Shown: in pieces, positions 9,044-19,508 of the stretch | How positions within the stretch are numbered: position 1 is the stretch's first letter | Layout: the number at the start of each line of letters is the position of its first letter | From: Vicinamibacterales bacterium | GTDB lineage: Bacteria > Acidobacteriota > Vicinamibacteria > Vicinamibacterales > UBA2999 | Assembly: GCA_041659285.1 (NCBI GenBank) | Contig: JBAZYO010000015.1 | Coordinates: 62,001 to 126,000 of the forward strand | Reading direction: 5' to 3' | Length of the DNA: 64,000 nucleotides | Notes under the pieces: generated by a model | Database searches by the model: none | What the model saw: only the letters and a program-made list of their open reading frames with translations | What the model was told of the DNA's origin: nothing | Translations under genes and position numbers: made by a program

Positions 9044-9072
9044 ATTGTAGCACCTGTGGCGTCCGGCTTCAG
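9044..9072 (-). promoter_or_regulatory. Possible tatA promoter
   Basis: On the minus strand a good -10 hexamer TACAAT (9044-9049) lies about 42 bases before the tatA ATG. Seventeen bases upstream is CTGAAG (9067-9072), a weak -35 match that falls inside the left arm of the REP-like repeat. Confidence 0.4.
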
Positions 9073-9132
9073 GCTGTGGAACACGGTCCGCCCAGAGGCG
9101 GAACACGGTCCGCCTGAAGGCGGACGCCACAG
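9054..9132. repeat. REP-like palindromic repeat element
   Basis: This intergenic element has two 21-base arms (9054-9074 and 9112-9132) that are inverted copies with one mismatch. Between and into the right arm lie two direct copies of GGAACACGGTCCGCC (9078-9092 and 9100-9114). The right part also forms an 8-bp hairpin, GTCCGCCTGAAGGCGGAC (9108-9125). The layout resembles bacterial REP/BIME elements. A related hairpin with compensatory changes occurs at 57906-57923. Confidence 0.75.
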
Positions 9133-9188
9133 TCGCGAAGCCAACCGTCCCCATTCGGCGTCAAATAGACATGGCGCTGGCTTTGCAC

Positions 9189-9217
9189 TTGTCAGGCCAT
9201 AACCCGTCGGTCAGAAT
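9189..9217 (+). promoter_or_regulatory. Possible promoter of the TonB-like gene
   Basis: TTGTCA (9189-9194) is followed after exactly 17 bases by CAGAAT (9212-9217), a plausible sigma-70 pair whose start site would be about 15-20 bases before the ATG at 9242. The leader shows no convincing ribosome binding site. Confidence 0.4.
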
Positions 9218-9241
9218 GACCGTGGGTCCACTCTTCTACCC

Positions 9242-10132
9242 ATGGCCGAGTCCATACCCACGCGTCCCAAAGACGACTCGCGAACGGCGTCCCTGCACCT
9301 GACGGACCGACCGGTTGAACCGCGTTTTTCGTTCGAAGGGCGCCGGCCGGGCTTTGGCGTCGGCGCCTCCATGGCCGCGCACCTGGCCTTTGGGCTGATC
9401 ATCCTGCTGGCCCTCCGGTTTGCGCCGCAACCCAACGCCGCGGAGTTCCTGCCCGACGCGCCCGTCAACGACATCGTCTGGCTGGCGGTCCCCGGACCGG
9501 GCGGCGGTGGCGGCGGTGGCGGCAACAAGGCCCCGGAGCCTCCCCGCAAGGCGGAACTGCCCGGCAAGGACAAGATCACCGTCCCGGTCCAGAAGACCCC
9601 GACCCCGGCGCCGGACCCACCCAAAGTGGACCCGCCGCCGGCCGAACTCCTGATTCCCGCCCAGACCCTCGCGTCTGCGGAACAAACTCTTCCAGGCGTC
9701 ATTCAGAGCGTGCCCACCACGACCGAGTCGCAGGGCGCCGGCTCTGGTGGCGGAGCCGGCACGGGCACCGGGCAAGGCGTCGGGTCGGGTCAGGGGTCGG
9801 GCCTCGGCGCCGGCTTCGGCGGCGGCACCGGCGGCGGTGCCTATCGGCCAGGGGCCGGCATTTCCTTGCCCGTGGTGCTGCGCGAAGTGAAGCCGGCGTA
9901 TACCGCCGACGCCATGCGCGCCAAGGTCCAGGGCTCGGTCTGGCTCGAATGCATCGTCATGCCCGACGGTTCGGTCGGCGAGGTGAAGGTGACCCGGTCG
10001 CTCGACCCGATCTTCGGCCTCGATCAGGAAGCGATCAAGGCCGCCAAGATGTGGAAGTTCCGGCCTGGGATGCGCCAGGGCGAGCCGGTCCCGGTGATCA
10101 TCACGATTGAGCTGACCTTCACCCTGCGCTGA
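9242..10132 (+). CDS. TonB-family energy transducer
   Basis: A 296-residue inner-membrane-anchored protein with TonB architecture: a cytoplasmic N-terminus of about 40 residues, one membrane helix (about 43-60), a long Pro/Gly-rich periplasmic spacer (about 75-210, with a poly-Gly run and PTPAPDPP-type segments), and a C-terminal TonB domain (about 215-296). The domain shows VKPAYTADAMRAKVQGSVWL, then a DGSV turn, and ends with the typical strand for contacting TonB-dependent receptors. TonB proteins use the ExbBD proton-motive system to energise outer-membrane receptors; no exbB or exbD is adjacent. The very Gly-rich spacer is commonly seen in Acidobacteriota homologues (from memory, not checked here). 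Confidence 0.88.
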   Translation: MAESIPTRPKDDSRTASLHLTDRPVEPRFSFEGRRPGFGVGASMAAHLAFGLIILLALRFAPQPNAAEFLPDAPVNDIVWLAVPGPGGGGGGGGNKAPEPPRKAELPGKDKITVPVQKTPTPAPDPPKVDPPPAELLIPAQTLASAEQTLPGVIQSVPTTTESQGAGSGGGAGTGTGQGVGSGQGSGLGAGFGGGTGGGAYRPGAGISLPVVLREVKPAYTADAMRAKVQGSVWLECIVMPDGSVGEVKVTRSLDPIFGLDQEAIKAAKMWKFRPGMRQGEPVPVIITIELTFTLR

Positions 10133-10163
10133 CCCAGGCGCCGGGCCTCTCAATTCAGCTACC

Positions 10164-11255
10164 ATGGCGCGCATGACGCGCACTCGCCTGGTTCTCGCCT
10201 TGGCCGCTGCGGCCTCACTTGCCCTGGTCGCGGAGGCGGCCGCGCAATCTCCGTATCCAGCTCCGATTGACGGCGACTTCGTCGCGCGCGACTACCTGTT
10301 CACCAGTGGCGATCGGATGGCCGCGGTGAAGATCCACTACCGCACGGTCGGCACGCCGCGGCAGGACGCCGACGGCGTCGTTCGCAACGCCGTGTTGATC
10401 CTGCACGGCACGGGCGGAACCGGCGGCGGGTTCCTGAGCGCGACCTACGCCGGACGGTTGTTCGGGAAGGGGCAGCCGCTCGACGCGGAGAAGTACTTCA
10501 TCATCCTGCCCGACAACGTCGGCCACGGGCAGTCGAGCAAGCCGAGCGACGGCCTGCGGATGAAGTTTCCGCGCTACGGCTACACCGACATGGTGAAGCT
10601 CCAGCACCTGCTCGTGACGCAGGGGCTGGGCCTGACCAACCTGAAGCTGGTAATGGGCACGTCCATGGGCGCGATGCACGCGTGGAACTGGGGCTACATG
10701 TATCCCGGCTTTGCCGCGGGCCTGGTGCCGCTGGCGAGCAACCCCGTGGAGATTGGCGGCCGCAATCGCGTGTGGCGCAAGCTGCTGATCGACGCCATCG
10801 TGACCGATCCGACGTGGAAGAACGGCGACTACACCGAACCGCCGCGCGGGCTGGCCAGCGCCCTCGGGTTCCTGTTGATGGCCACCAGCGTGCCGCTGCA
10901 GTGGCAGAAGCAGTTCCCGACCATCGAGGCGGCCGACCAGTGGCTGGCCGATCAGCTTGCCAGCCGGACGAAGGCGACCGACGCCAACGACATGCTGTAT
11001 TACTTCCGCGCCATCGAGGATTTCAACCCGGCGCCGCACCTCTCGCAGATCACGGCACCCCTGCTGGCCATCAACTCGGCCGACGACTTCGTGAACCCGC
11101 CCGAATTGCCCATGATGCAGGAGTTGATTAAGCAGGTGAAGAAGGGGCGGTTCATCCTGCTGCCGATTACCGACGCCACCCGCGGGCACGGCACCCATTC
11201 CATTCCAGCGATCTGGGGCGAGGAACTGGTAAAATTCATGGCGGAGTTGAAATAG
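10164..11255 (+). CDS. Secreted alpha/beta hydrolase, homoserine O-acetyltransferase-like
   Basis: A 363-residue alpha/beta-hydrolase with a signal peptide (residues 1-28, ending AAAQ). The nucleophile elbow is GTSMG with Ser167; the likely acid is in NSADDF and the His in GHGTHS near the C-terminus. Together with the HGTGGTGGGF oxyanion segment this is the MetX-like fold family. True MetX is cytoplasmic and acts on L-homoserine, whereas this protein is predicted to be exported, so a hydrolase or esterase role outside the cytoplasm is more likely. An alternative start three codons later (10173) would not change the signal peptide. prfC begins five bases after its stop. Confidence 0.82.
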   Translation: MARMTRTRLVLALAAAASLALVAEAAAQSPYPAPIDGDFVARDYLFTSGDRMAAVKIHYRTVGTPRQDADGVVRNAVLILHGTGGTGGGFLSATYAGRLFGKGQPLDAEKYFIILPDNVGHGQSSKPSDGLRMKFPRYGYTDMVKLQHLLVTQGLGLTNLKLVMGTSMGAMHAWNWGYMYPGFAAGLVPLASNPVEIGGRNRVWRKLLIDAIVTDPTWKNGDYTEPPRGLASALGFLLMATSVPLQWQKQFPTIEAADQWLADQLASRTKATDANDMLYYFRAIEDFNPAPHLSQITAPLLAINSADDFVNPPELPMMQELIKQVKKGRFILLPITDATRGHGTHSIPAIWGEELVKFMAELK

Positions 11256-11260
11256 GTTCT

Positions 11261-12859
<1,599 letters not shown>

Positions 12860-12862
12860 CGG

Positions 12863-13336
12863 TCAGGGCGTCGTGATCTCGACCTTGTAGAAGTAACATC
12901 CCGAGTCACCCTGGGTGTAAGCGCTGACATACAGCATGAGGGTGCCGGCAAACTCCGTGACCGTCCGAAGCCAGGGCTGCAGGTTGCCTCCGTCATCGTC
13001 GTCAACCTGGTCGGCGAACTCGGCTTCACCGTCTTCAGCAGCCGAACCCAGTTGCACCATGCTCAACGAGGCGATCGGGTCGAAGTCGGATGAGAACGTG
13101 ACCGAGACTCTGCTGCCCCGTGGCGCCCATCCGAGGTTGTGCGAGTTGGTGGTCGTGGACGACACACAGTTGCGGGCGCTGGAGGCCGTCCCCGAGATCG
13201 CGGTGGGGAGGACCGTGGCGACAGCTGCGGCCGGCCGCTTGGGTGCCTTGGGACTTCTCGGCGCGTGCGTCTGCGCGGAGGCAGCGGCGGCGGTGAAGAG
13301 GAGAATTACCAGAAGGCCGATGAGGCGTCGCAACAT
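12863..13336 (-). CDS. Small secreted protein of unknown function
   Basis: A 157-residue protein with a clear signal peptide (MLRRLIGLLVILLFTAAAASAQ). The mature part begins with a Pro/Lys/Ala-rich linker, then a Ser/Thr-rich beta-type domain with two Cys (near residues 57 and 148) that could form a disulfide, an acidic VDDDDGG segment and a WLRTV strand. I do not recognise a family. It looks like a small beta-sandwich protein in the periplasm or outside the cell. The gene is convergent with prfC and is separated from the groEL terminator by its own upstream region. A near-match to a sigma-54 promoter lies at 13391-13405. Confidence 0.7.
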   Translation of the reverse strand: MLRRLIGLLVILLFTAAAASAQTHAPRSPKAPKRPAAAVATVLPTAISGTASSARNCVSSTTTNSHNLGWAPRGSRVSVTFSSDFDPIASLSMVQLGSAAEDGEAEFADQVDDDDGGNLQPWLRTVTEFAGTLMLYVSAYTQGDSGCYFYKVEITTP

Positions 13337-13514
13337 GGATACCCCCTTGGGGTCGAAGCGGATAAAGGACTCTGAACTTCAAGAATTCATGGAAGGTTCG
13401 TGCCAGTCGTCGATCGCGCCCTCAGGCCTGATTCGTGGAATTGTCTGAGGTATTGGAGAAAATGCGCCGAAATCGAAGCGAGGGTCGAGGAATTTCCCGC
13501 AGCCGCCGCAAATG

Positions 13515-13547
13515 AAAACGGCCCGGTGGGGAACACCCCACCGGGCC
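13515..13547 (-). terminator. Rho-independent terminator of groESL
   Basis: A perfect 12-bp stem, GGCCCGGTGGGG (13520-13531) paired with 13536-13547 around a 4-base loop, is followed on the minus strand by GTTTTC. It lies about 45 bases past the groEL stop. Just before it is a second small hairpin of 7 bp (13565-13582, CGAGATC arms). Confidence 0.85.
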
Positions 13548-13591
13548 ACAAAATCACCAATTCCCGAGATCGCAAGATCTCGAAATCAGCG

Positions 13592-15223
<1,632 letters not shown>

Positions 15224-15241
15224 GTCAATGAATCTCCGTCG

Positions 15242-15544
15242 TTACTTCTTTTTCCCGCCCTCGATCACCGCCAGGACTTCGTCCTCGCGCATGATGAGGT
15301 AATCCTCGCCGTCGACACGAACTTCCTGGCCTGAGTACTTCCCGAACAGGATGGTGTCGCCTTCCTTGACGTCGAGCGCGATGCGCTTGCCGTCCTTGTC
15401 AGCCTTACCAGCGCCGACAGCCGTCACCTTTCCCTGCTGCGGCTTTTCCTTGGCCGAGTCCGGGATGATGATGCCGCCAACCTTCTGTTCTTCTTCCTCA
15501 GTGCGCTGCACGAGGATGCGGTCGTGGAGCGGTCGTAAAGCCAT
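15242..15544 (-). CDS. groES: 10 kDa co-chaperonin GroES
   Basis: The 100-residue GroES caps the GroEL ring. It has the N-terminal PLHDRILVQR strand, the mobile loop region EEEEQKVGGIIIPDSAKEKPQQG, and a C-terminal YLIMREDEVLAVI. The ATG at 15544 has a GGAGAG ribosome binding site. It is the first gene of the groES-groEL operon, with a sigma-70-type promoter and a CIRCE operator about 70-130 bases upstream. Confidence 0.97.
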   Translation of the reverse strand: MALRPLHDRILVQRTEEEEQKVGGIIIPDSAKEKPQQGKVTAVGAGKADKDGKRIALDVKEGDTILFGKYSGQEVRVDGEDYLIMREDEVLAVIEGGKKK

Positions 15545-15616
15545 GTGTTGCTCTCCGTCTCTAACGTAGCTGGTTATGTGGTGCGTGATGTTTCTGGCAG
15601 TCGACCGCTCAGTCAG

Positions 15617-15643
15617 CTAGCAGTCGATGCGAACGACTGCTAA
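15617..15643. promoter_or_regulatory. CIRCE operator (variant) of groESL
   Basis: On the minus strand TTAGCAGTC, nine bases, GACTGCTAG forms a 9-9-9 inverted repeat. The CIRCE consensus bound by the heat-shock repressor HrcA is TTAGCACTC-N9-GAGTGCTAA. This site keeps the spacing, with the inner C of the left arm changed to G and a matching change in the right arm. It abuts the -10 hexamer of the groES promoter, an ideal position for repression. Confidence 0.85.
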
Positions 15644-15672
15644 TGATAGCGGAGGGGGCGGGAAGGCGTCAA
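15643..15672 (-). promoter_or_regulatory. groESL promoter
   Basis: On the minus strand the -35 TTGACG (15667-15672) and -10 TATCAT (15643-15648) are separated by 18 bases. The expected transcription start falls inside the CIRCE element immediately downstream, so HrcA binding would block initiation. Confidence 0.75.
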
Positions 15673-15701
15673 GGCGCGGCCTACGGCCGTGTTGGTGCCG
15701 C

Positions 15702-16916
15702 CTATGAGGAGTGGCCGGCTGACCGCGGCTCGTCAGGCGCGGTTGGCCGCTGCCGGTCGCGCGCGTCTGACACCACCCGGAAACTCTGGAACGGGATCAG
15801 GCATTCGTGCTTCTGCAGGAAGTTCATGAAGCGCTTGTAGTCTTCCGGCGGCAGGTTGAAGAGCTGGGCGACCAGGCGGTAACTGCCTTTGGTCTGCTGC
15901 AGTCCGCGCAGGATGATCTGCCGCACCGTCTCCCGGGTCATGTCGCGAACCATGAACGGCTCGTAGACGACGACCCAGAATGAGGCGCCGCCCTCGGCCA
16001 TGCTCCGATAGCGGGCATCAGCCGCTGACTCGGGCGCGGCCTGGGCCGCGGCCGCAGGGGTGACCGGCGGCCGCGGCGTCAGGGGCAGGTTGGCGGCGGT
16101 GACCACCTGCCCGGCACGGATGAGTAAGACGCGTTCGACCACGTTCTTCAACTCGCGCACGTTGCCGGGCCAGTCGTATTGCTCCAGGGCGTGGATGGCG
16201 TCCGGGCTCACATCGGGCTCGGGCACGCGCGCCAGCCCACTGAGCACGGTCAGGTAGTGCCTGAACAGCAGCGCGATGTCTTCACGCCGCTCGCGAAGAG
16301 GCGGCACCACGAGGTGGACGATGTTCAGGCGGTAATACAGGTCTTCGCGGAATTCTTTCCGGCGCACCTGCTCGAGCAGGTCGCGGTTGGTCGCGGCGAT
16401 GACTCGCACGTCAACAATCGTGCGGGGATGCTCGGAGCCGACCCGTTGAATCTCGCCGTTCTCGAGGAAGCGGAGCAACATGCCCTGCATGCGGAGGCTC
16501 ATCTCGCCGACTTCGTCGAGCAGCACCGTGCCGTTGTCGGCTGCCTCGAGGAACCCGCGCCGGTCGCGATCCGCGCCGGTGAAGCTGCCGCGCATGTGGC
16601 CGAAGAATTCCGATTCCAGCAGGCCTTCCGGCACGCCCGCGCAATTGATCGTGAACATCGGCAACTGGCGCCGCCGGCTGCGCAAGTGGATTCGGCGCGC
16701 AAGCACTTCCTTGCCTGAGCCGCTTTCGCCAGTGATGAGGACCTTCGAGTCACTGGCCGCAACGGCATCAGCGTCCTCCAGCACGGCCTGGATGGCCGGG
16801 CTGGAGCCTAAGAACGTTGGGGGGGATTCCAAACGTCTGCCCTTGTCCCTAGTGTCGTCCTGTATAGGCCACAGGGCGACACTATAGCGGAGCTGGCGGC
16901 GGACGAGGCCCTTCAA
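15702..16916 (-). CDS. Sigma-54-interacting AAA+ transcriptional activator without receiver domain
   Basis: A 404-residue bacterial enhancer-binding protein. After a short N-terminus (about 35 residues, no receiver, GAF or PAS domain) comes the AAA+ domain: Walker A GESGSGKE (63-70), sigma-54 contact loop GSFTGA (110-115, a Ser variant of GAFTGA), Walker B VLLDEVGE (131-138), and an arginine-finger region near FREDLYYRL. The C-terminal part has an unusual Fis-like helix-turn-helix (about 330-375, with TKGSYRLVAQLFNLPPEDYK). With no input domain, activity may be set by expression or by a partner. It is transcribed towards groES; its target promoters are not known. The secreted giants are candidates only by proximity. 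Confidence 0.88.
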   Translation of the reverse strand: MKGLVRRQLRYSVALWPIQDDTRDKGRRLESPPTFLGSSPAIQAVLEDADAVAASDSKVLITGESGSGKEVLARRIHLRSRRRQLPMFTINCAGVPEGLLESEFFGHMRGSFTGADRDRRGFLEAADNGTVLLDEVGEMSLRMQGMLLRFLENGEIQRVGSEHPRTIVDVRVIAATNRDLLEQVRRKEFREDLYYRLNIVHLVVPPLRERREDIALLFRHYLTVLSGLARVPEPDVSPDAIHALEQYDWPGNVRELKNVVERVLLIRAGQVVTAANLPLTPRPPVTPAAAAQAAPESAADARYRSMAEGGASFWVVVYEPFMVRDMTRETVRQIILRGLQQTKGSYRLVAQLFNLPPEDYKRFMNFLQKHECLIPFQSFRVVSDARDRQRPTAPDEPRSAGHSS

Positions 16917-17025
16917 TCCTTAGAGATTTCTTAGTTTCGCGGAATCTTGCACAGAGATATCGCTTGCGCGGTCATTCCTCACGTGCCATGGGTGACAAAC
17001 CATGTAAATTCACCTCGAATCGCTC

Positions 17026-17208
17026 CTATTTGGCATCTTTGTGCGGGAGGCCCTGTCGCAAGAGCCACGCGAGCATCAGCAGGCCCGCGCCGGCGATGAG
17101 CCCTTCCGGCTGGGCATCGAGCGGGCGCGCCAGCGTCCCCCCGGCCGGTGAGGCCAGCGCGCCCACGGCGCCGGCGATGGTAAGCGAGAAGACGATTGCC
17201 AGCTTCAT
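17026..17208 (-). CDS. 60-residue exported miniprotein with C-terminal membrane anchor
   Basis: This short protein starts with a signal peptide (MKLAIVFSLTIAGAVGALA), followed by a linker of about 14 residues and a C-terminal QPEG motif, a hydrophobic stretch (LIAGAGLLMLAWLL) and a basic tail (RQGLPHKDAK). The tail resembles a PEP-CTERM/exosortase sorting signal, which has a Pro-Glu-Pro motif, a membrane helix and Arg/Lys. The match is imperfect, since the second Pro of PEP is replaced by Gly. The ATG at 17208 has GGAG in the right position; a longer start at 17256 is rejected. It lies between the giant protein gene and the activator. It could instead be a simple two-helix membrane protein. 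Confidence 0.55.
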   Translation of the reverse strand: MKLAIVFSLTIAGAVGALASPAGGTLARPLDAQPEGLIAGAGLLMLAWLLRQGLPHKDAK

Positions 17209-17239
17209 GACGGCCGCTCCCTTGTGATGACGGCGAGGC

Positions 17240-17259
17240 GGCATGTGCGCCCACATGCC
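17240..17259. promoter_or_regulatory. Perfect palindrome upstream of the miniprotein gene
   Basis: GGCATGTG and CACATGCC (8-bp arms, 4-base loop) form a perfect inverted repeat 32 bases ahead of the miniprotein ATG and 27 bases past the giant gene's stop. No T-run follows on either strand, so it looks more like an operator or transcript hairpin than a terminator. Confidence 0.4.
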
Positions 17260-17285
17260 CGCCCCACCGTGTCTGCCCCGAACCC

Positions 17286-19508
17286 CTACTGCTCCCGCAT
17301 CGTCGGTGCCTTCCGATCGCGCACCGGAACGCGAGCTTCCCGAATCGTCACCCGCCCGTCGTGGCCGATGCTGTGAGTGAACGTCGTGGTCCTCCAGTCC
17401 GCCCCGTTGCCGGTGATTGCGAACTGCACCGGGGTGGTCGGGCCCGCGCTCCGCGTCGATAGCGCATCGCGCGGCGCCACCACGCCCGCGGGCAGGCCGA
17501 TCGTGGTCGTCGCGCTCCAGTCGCCGGCTCCGGTCACGATGACCGGGTAGTGCTCGGTGTCGGCGCCGCGCTCGATGTACGCCGGTTCCACAATGGTCAC
17601 GCCGGCGCCTTCAACCGCGGTGGCCAGGGCCGCGACCCTTGTCCCATTCGCCAGGCGGATCTGGTGGAGCAGGACCTGTGGGCTTGGCGCGTTGGCGTCG
17701 GCCGCCGACACGGCGCCATAGGTGTAGCGAACGTCCTCGCCGGCCCAGGGTTCGACGGCGTCATCGGTCCGCGCTACCACCAGGTAACCCGCGGTGGATG
17801 CGTCGGGCAGCCGTGGCACGATGATGCGCACGTCGCCGTTGGCGTCGGTGGTGCCGATGGCGCGATAGCTTCCGGCGCCCATGACCTGGCACGCGTCGCT
17901 GGCCCCGGTGGACTGACCGGCGGCTTCGAACACGCGGGCCCAGGCTGACGCCGAGCCAGGCACCGCACTCGGGCACGCGCCGGCCGCGGAGTAGACGCGG
18001 ACTTCCGCGTTGGCGATCGGCGCCGCCGTCACGGTCGGCGCGGCGCTGGTGTCCTGCACCTCGTGCACGAGCATCCTCACGTCCAGTGCGATCGAAGGCG
18101 TGATGGTGAGCGCCAGTTCATTCGAGGTGGCGGCCATGAAACTGCCGGCCCCTTCGTATTCCGCGGTGATGGCGTGCGAGCCCACCGCGAGGTCGGTCGT
18201 GGTGAACGTCACCTCGCCGTGCGAGGCGTGGTTCATCACGCGCGAGCCGAGGATCGTGTCGCCGGCCTTGAACGTCACGGTGCCGCCTGGCAGACCGTGG
18301 CCGGGGTCTTCGCTGGCCACCGTGGCGGTCAGCGTGACCGGGACGCCGAAGAGCGACGGCGTGCTGCTGGCCGCCACCCGCACGCGCGTGGCGGTGGGCG
18401 GCCGGCGGTCGAACATCGGCACCGTGGAGGTGCGGATGCGGGTCTCACCCTTGTGCTTGATGGTGTAGGTGATCTTCGTGCTGGTCCAGTCGCTGCCGAT
18501 GTCGGTCAGCGTGAACTGCAGCGCGTCGATGTTGTCCTGGACGAGTGCGGCCAGTTCCGGGTAGTCGGCGACGAAGCCGGCCGGCGGTTCCACGGCGGTC
18601 GTCACGCCCCAGTCGCCTTCGGCGACGAGCACGAACGGGTAGAGCTCCTGGTCGGAGGTCCACTCGAGGTACTCGGGCTCGACGATGGCGAGATAGCTGC
18701 CGTATTCCTCGAGCGACTTGCCGGGCACGCGCTTGCCGTTGAAGAGGCGGATTTCATGCAGTTTCACGCGCCTGACGGCGTCGGCGGAAACGGTCGGTAC
18801 CGTGTAGGCCGCGTAGATGGCGTCGCCCGCAGTGGGCGTCGTGGTGGCGTTGAAGGCCACCGATCGGCCGATGACTACGTATTTCCGGCGCTCGACATCG
18901 TCGTCATCCGTCGTGATGGTGGTCGGCGGCACGATGATCGCGACGTTGCCGGCTGCGTCGGTCACGCCTTCGGCACGGTAACTGCCGACGGTCAGGACCG
19001 GGCATCCGTCGTCGGTCCCGCCAGGTCCGTCGAGGCCGTCAAACACCACGCCCCACTTCTTCGGATTAGCCGAGACGACGCTGCCGTTGGTGCACAGATC
19101 GCGCCTCGTGTAGACGCGGACGATCGCGTTGGCGACGGGCACGACACCGACCTTCGGCCGGCTGGTGCCGTCCTGCAAGGCATGAATGCTGAAGTTGACG
19201 TTCAGGGTCGCCGACGGAGCAATCGCCTGGGTGATCGCCGGCGAGCCGCTGGGGAGGTAGTTCGTCGTGCCGGCATAGACGGCAGTGATCGAGTGGCTGC
19301 CGACGGCGAGTGTCGAGGTTGTCAAGGTGGCGACACCGCTGGCATTCAGCAGGCCGGAGCCGATGACCGTCGCGCCATCCATGAACGTCACCGTTCCGGT
19401 CGCCACGCCGCCCGACGGGGCCACGGTCGCGACCGTCGCGGTGAACGTCAGCGGAACTCTGAAGAGCGACGTAAGGTTGCTCGACGCGACGGTCGTCGCC
19501 GTGACGCC
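17286..19508 (-). repeat. Duplicated C-terminal module of giant A (two copies of about 1.1 kb)
   Basis: Each copy has an Ig-like unit (TATVAS.. / VTLTATV.. strands ending VGSHSITA or VGSHAITA) followed by about 280 residues I do not recognise. The second part begins with NVNFSIHALQD in one copy and DVRMLVHEVQD in the other. Shared landmarks include VANAIVRVY/IANAEVRVY, GSYRAEG/GSYRAIG, the IRLFNGKRV/IRLANGTRV segment, IVEPEYLEW/IVEPAYIER and a GDW motif before the end. The boundary between copies is near 18408. The copies are diverged in sequence, so the duplication is old. Confidence 0.7.

Noticed and set aside
9002..9154. N-terminal extension of TatA
   Set aside because: It runs through the REP-like element, and the ATG at 9001 has a perfect ribosome binding site and the normal TatA start.
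16917..17025. Sigma-54 promoter of the activator gene (TGGCACG near 16982)
   Set aside because: The -24-like box is present but the -12 position has no GC, so it does not fit the required spacing.
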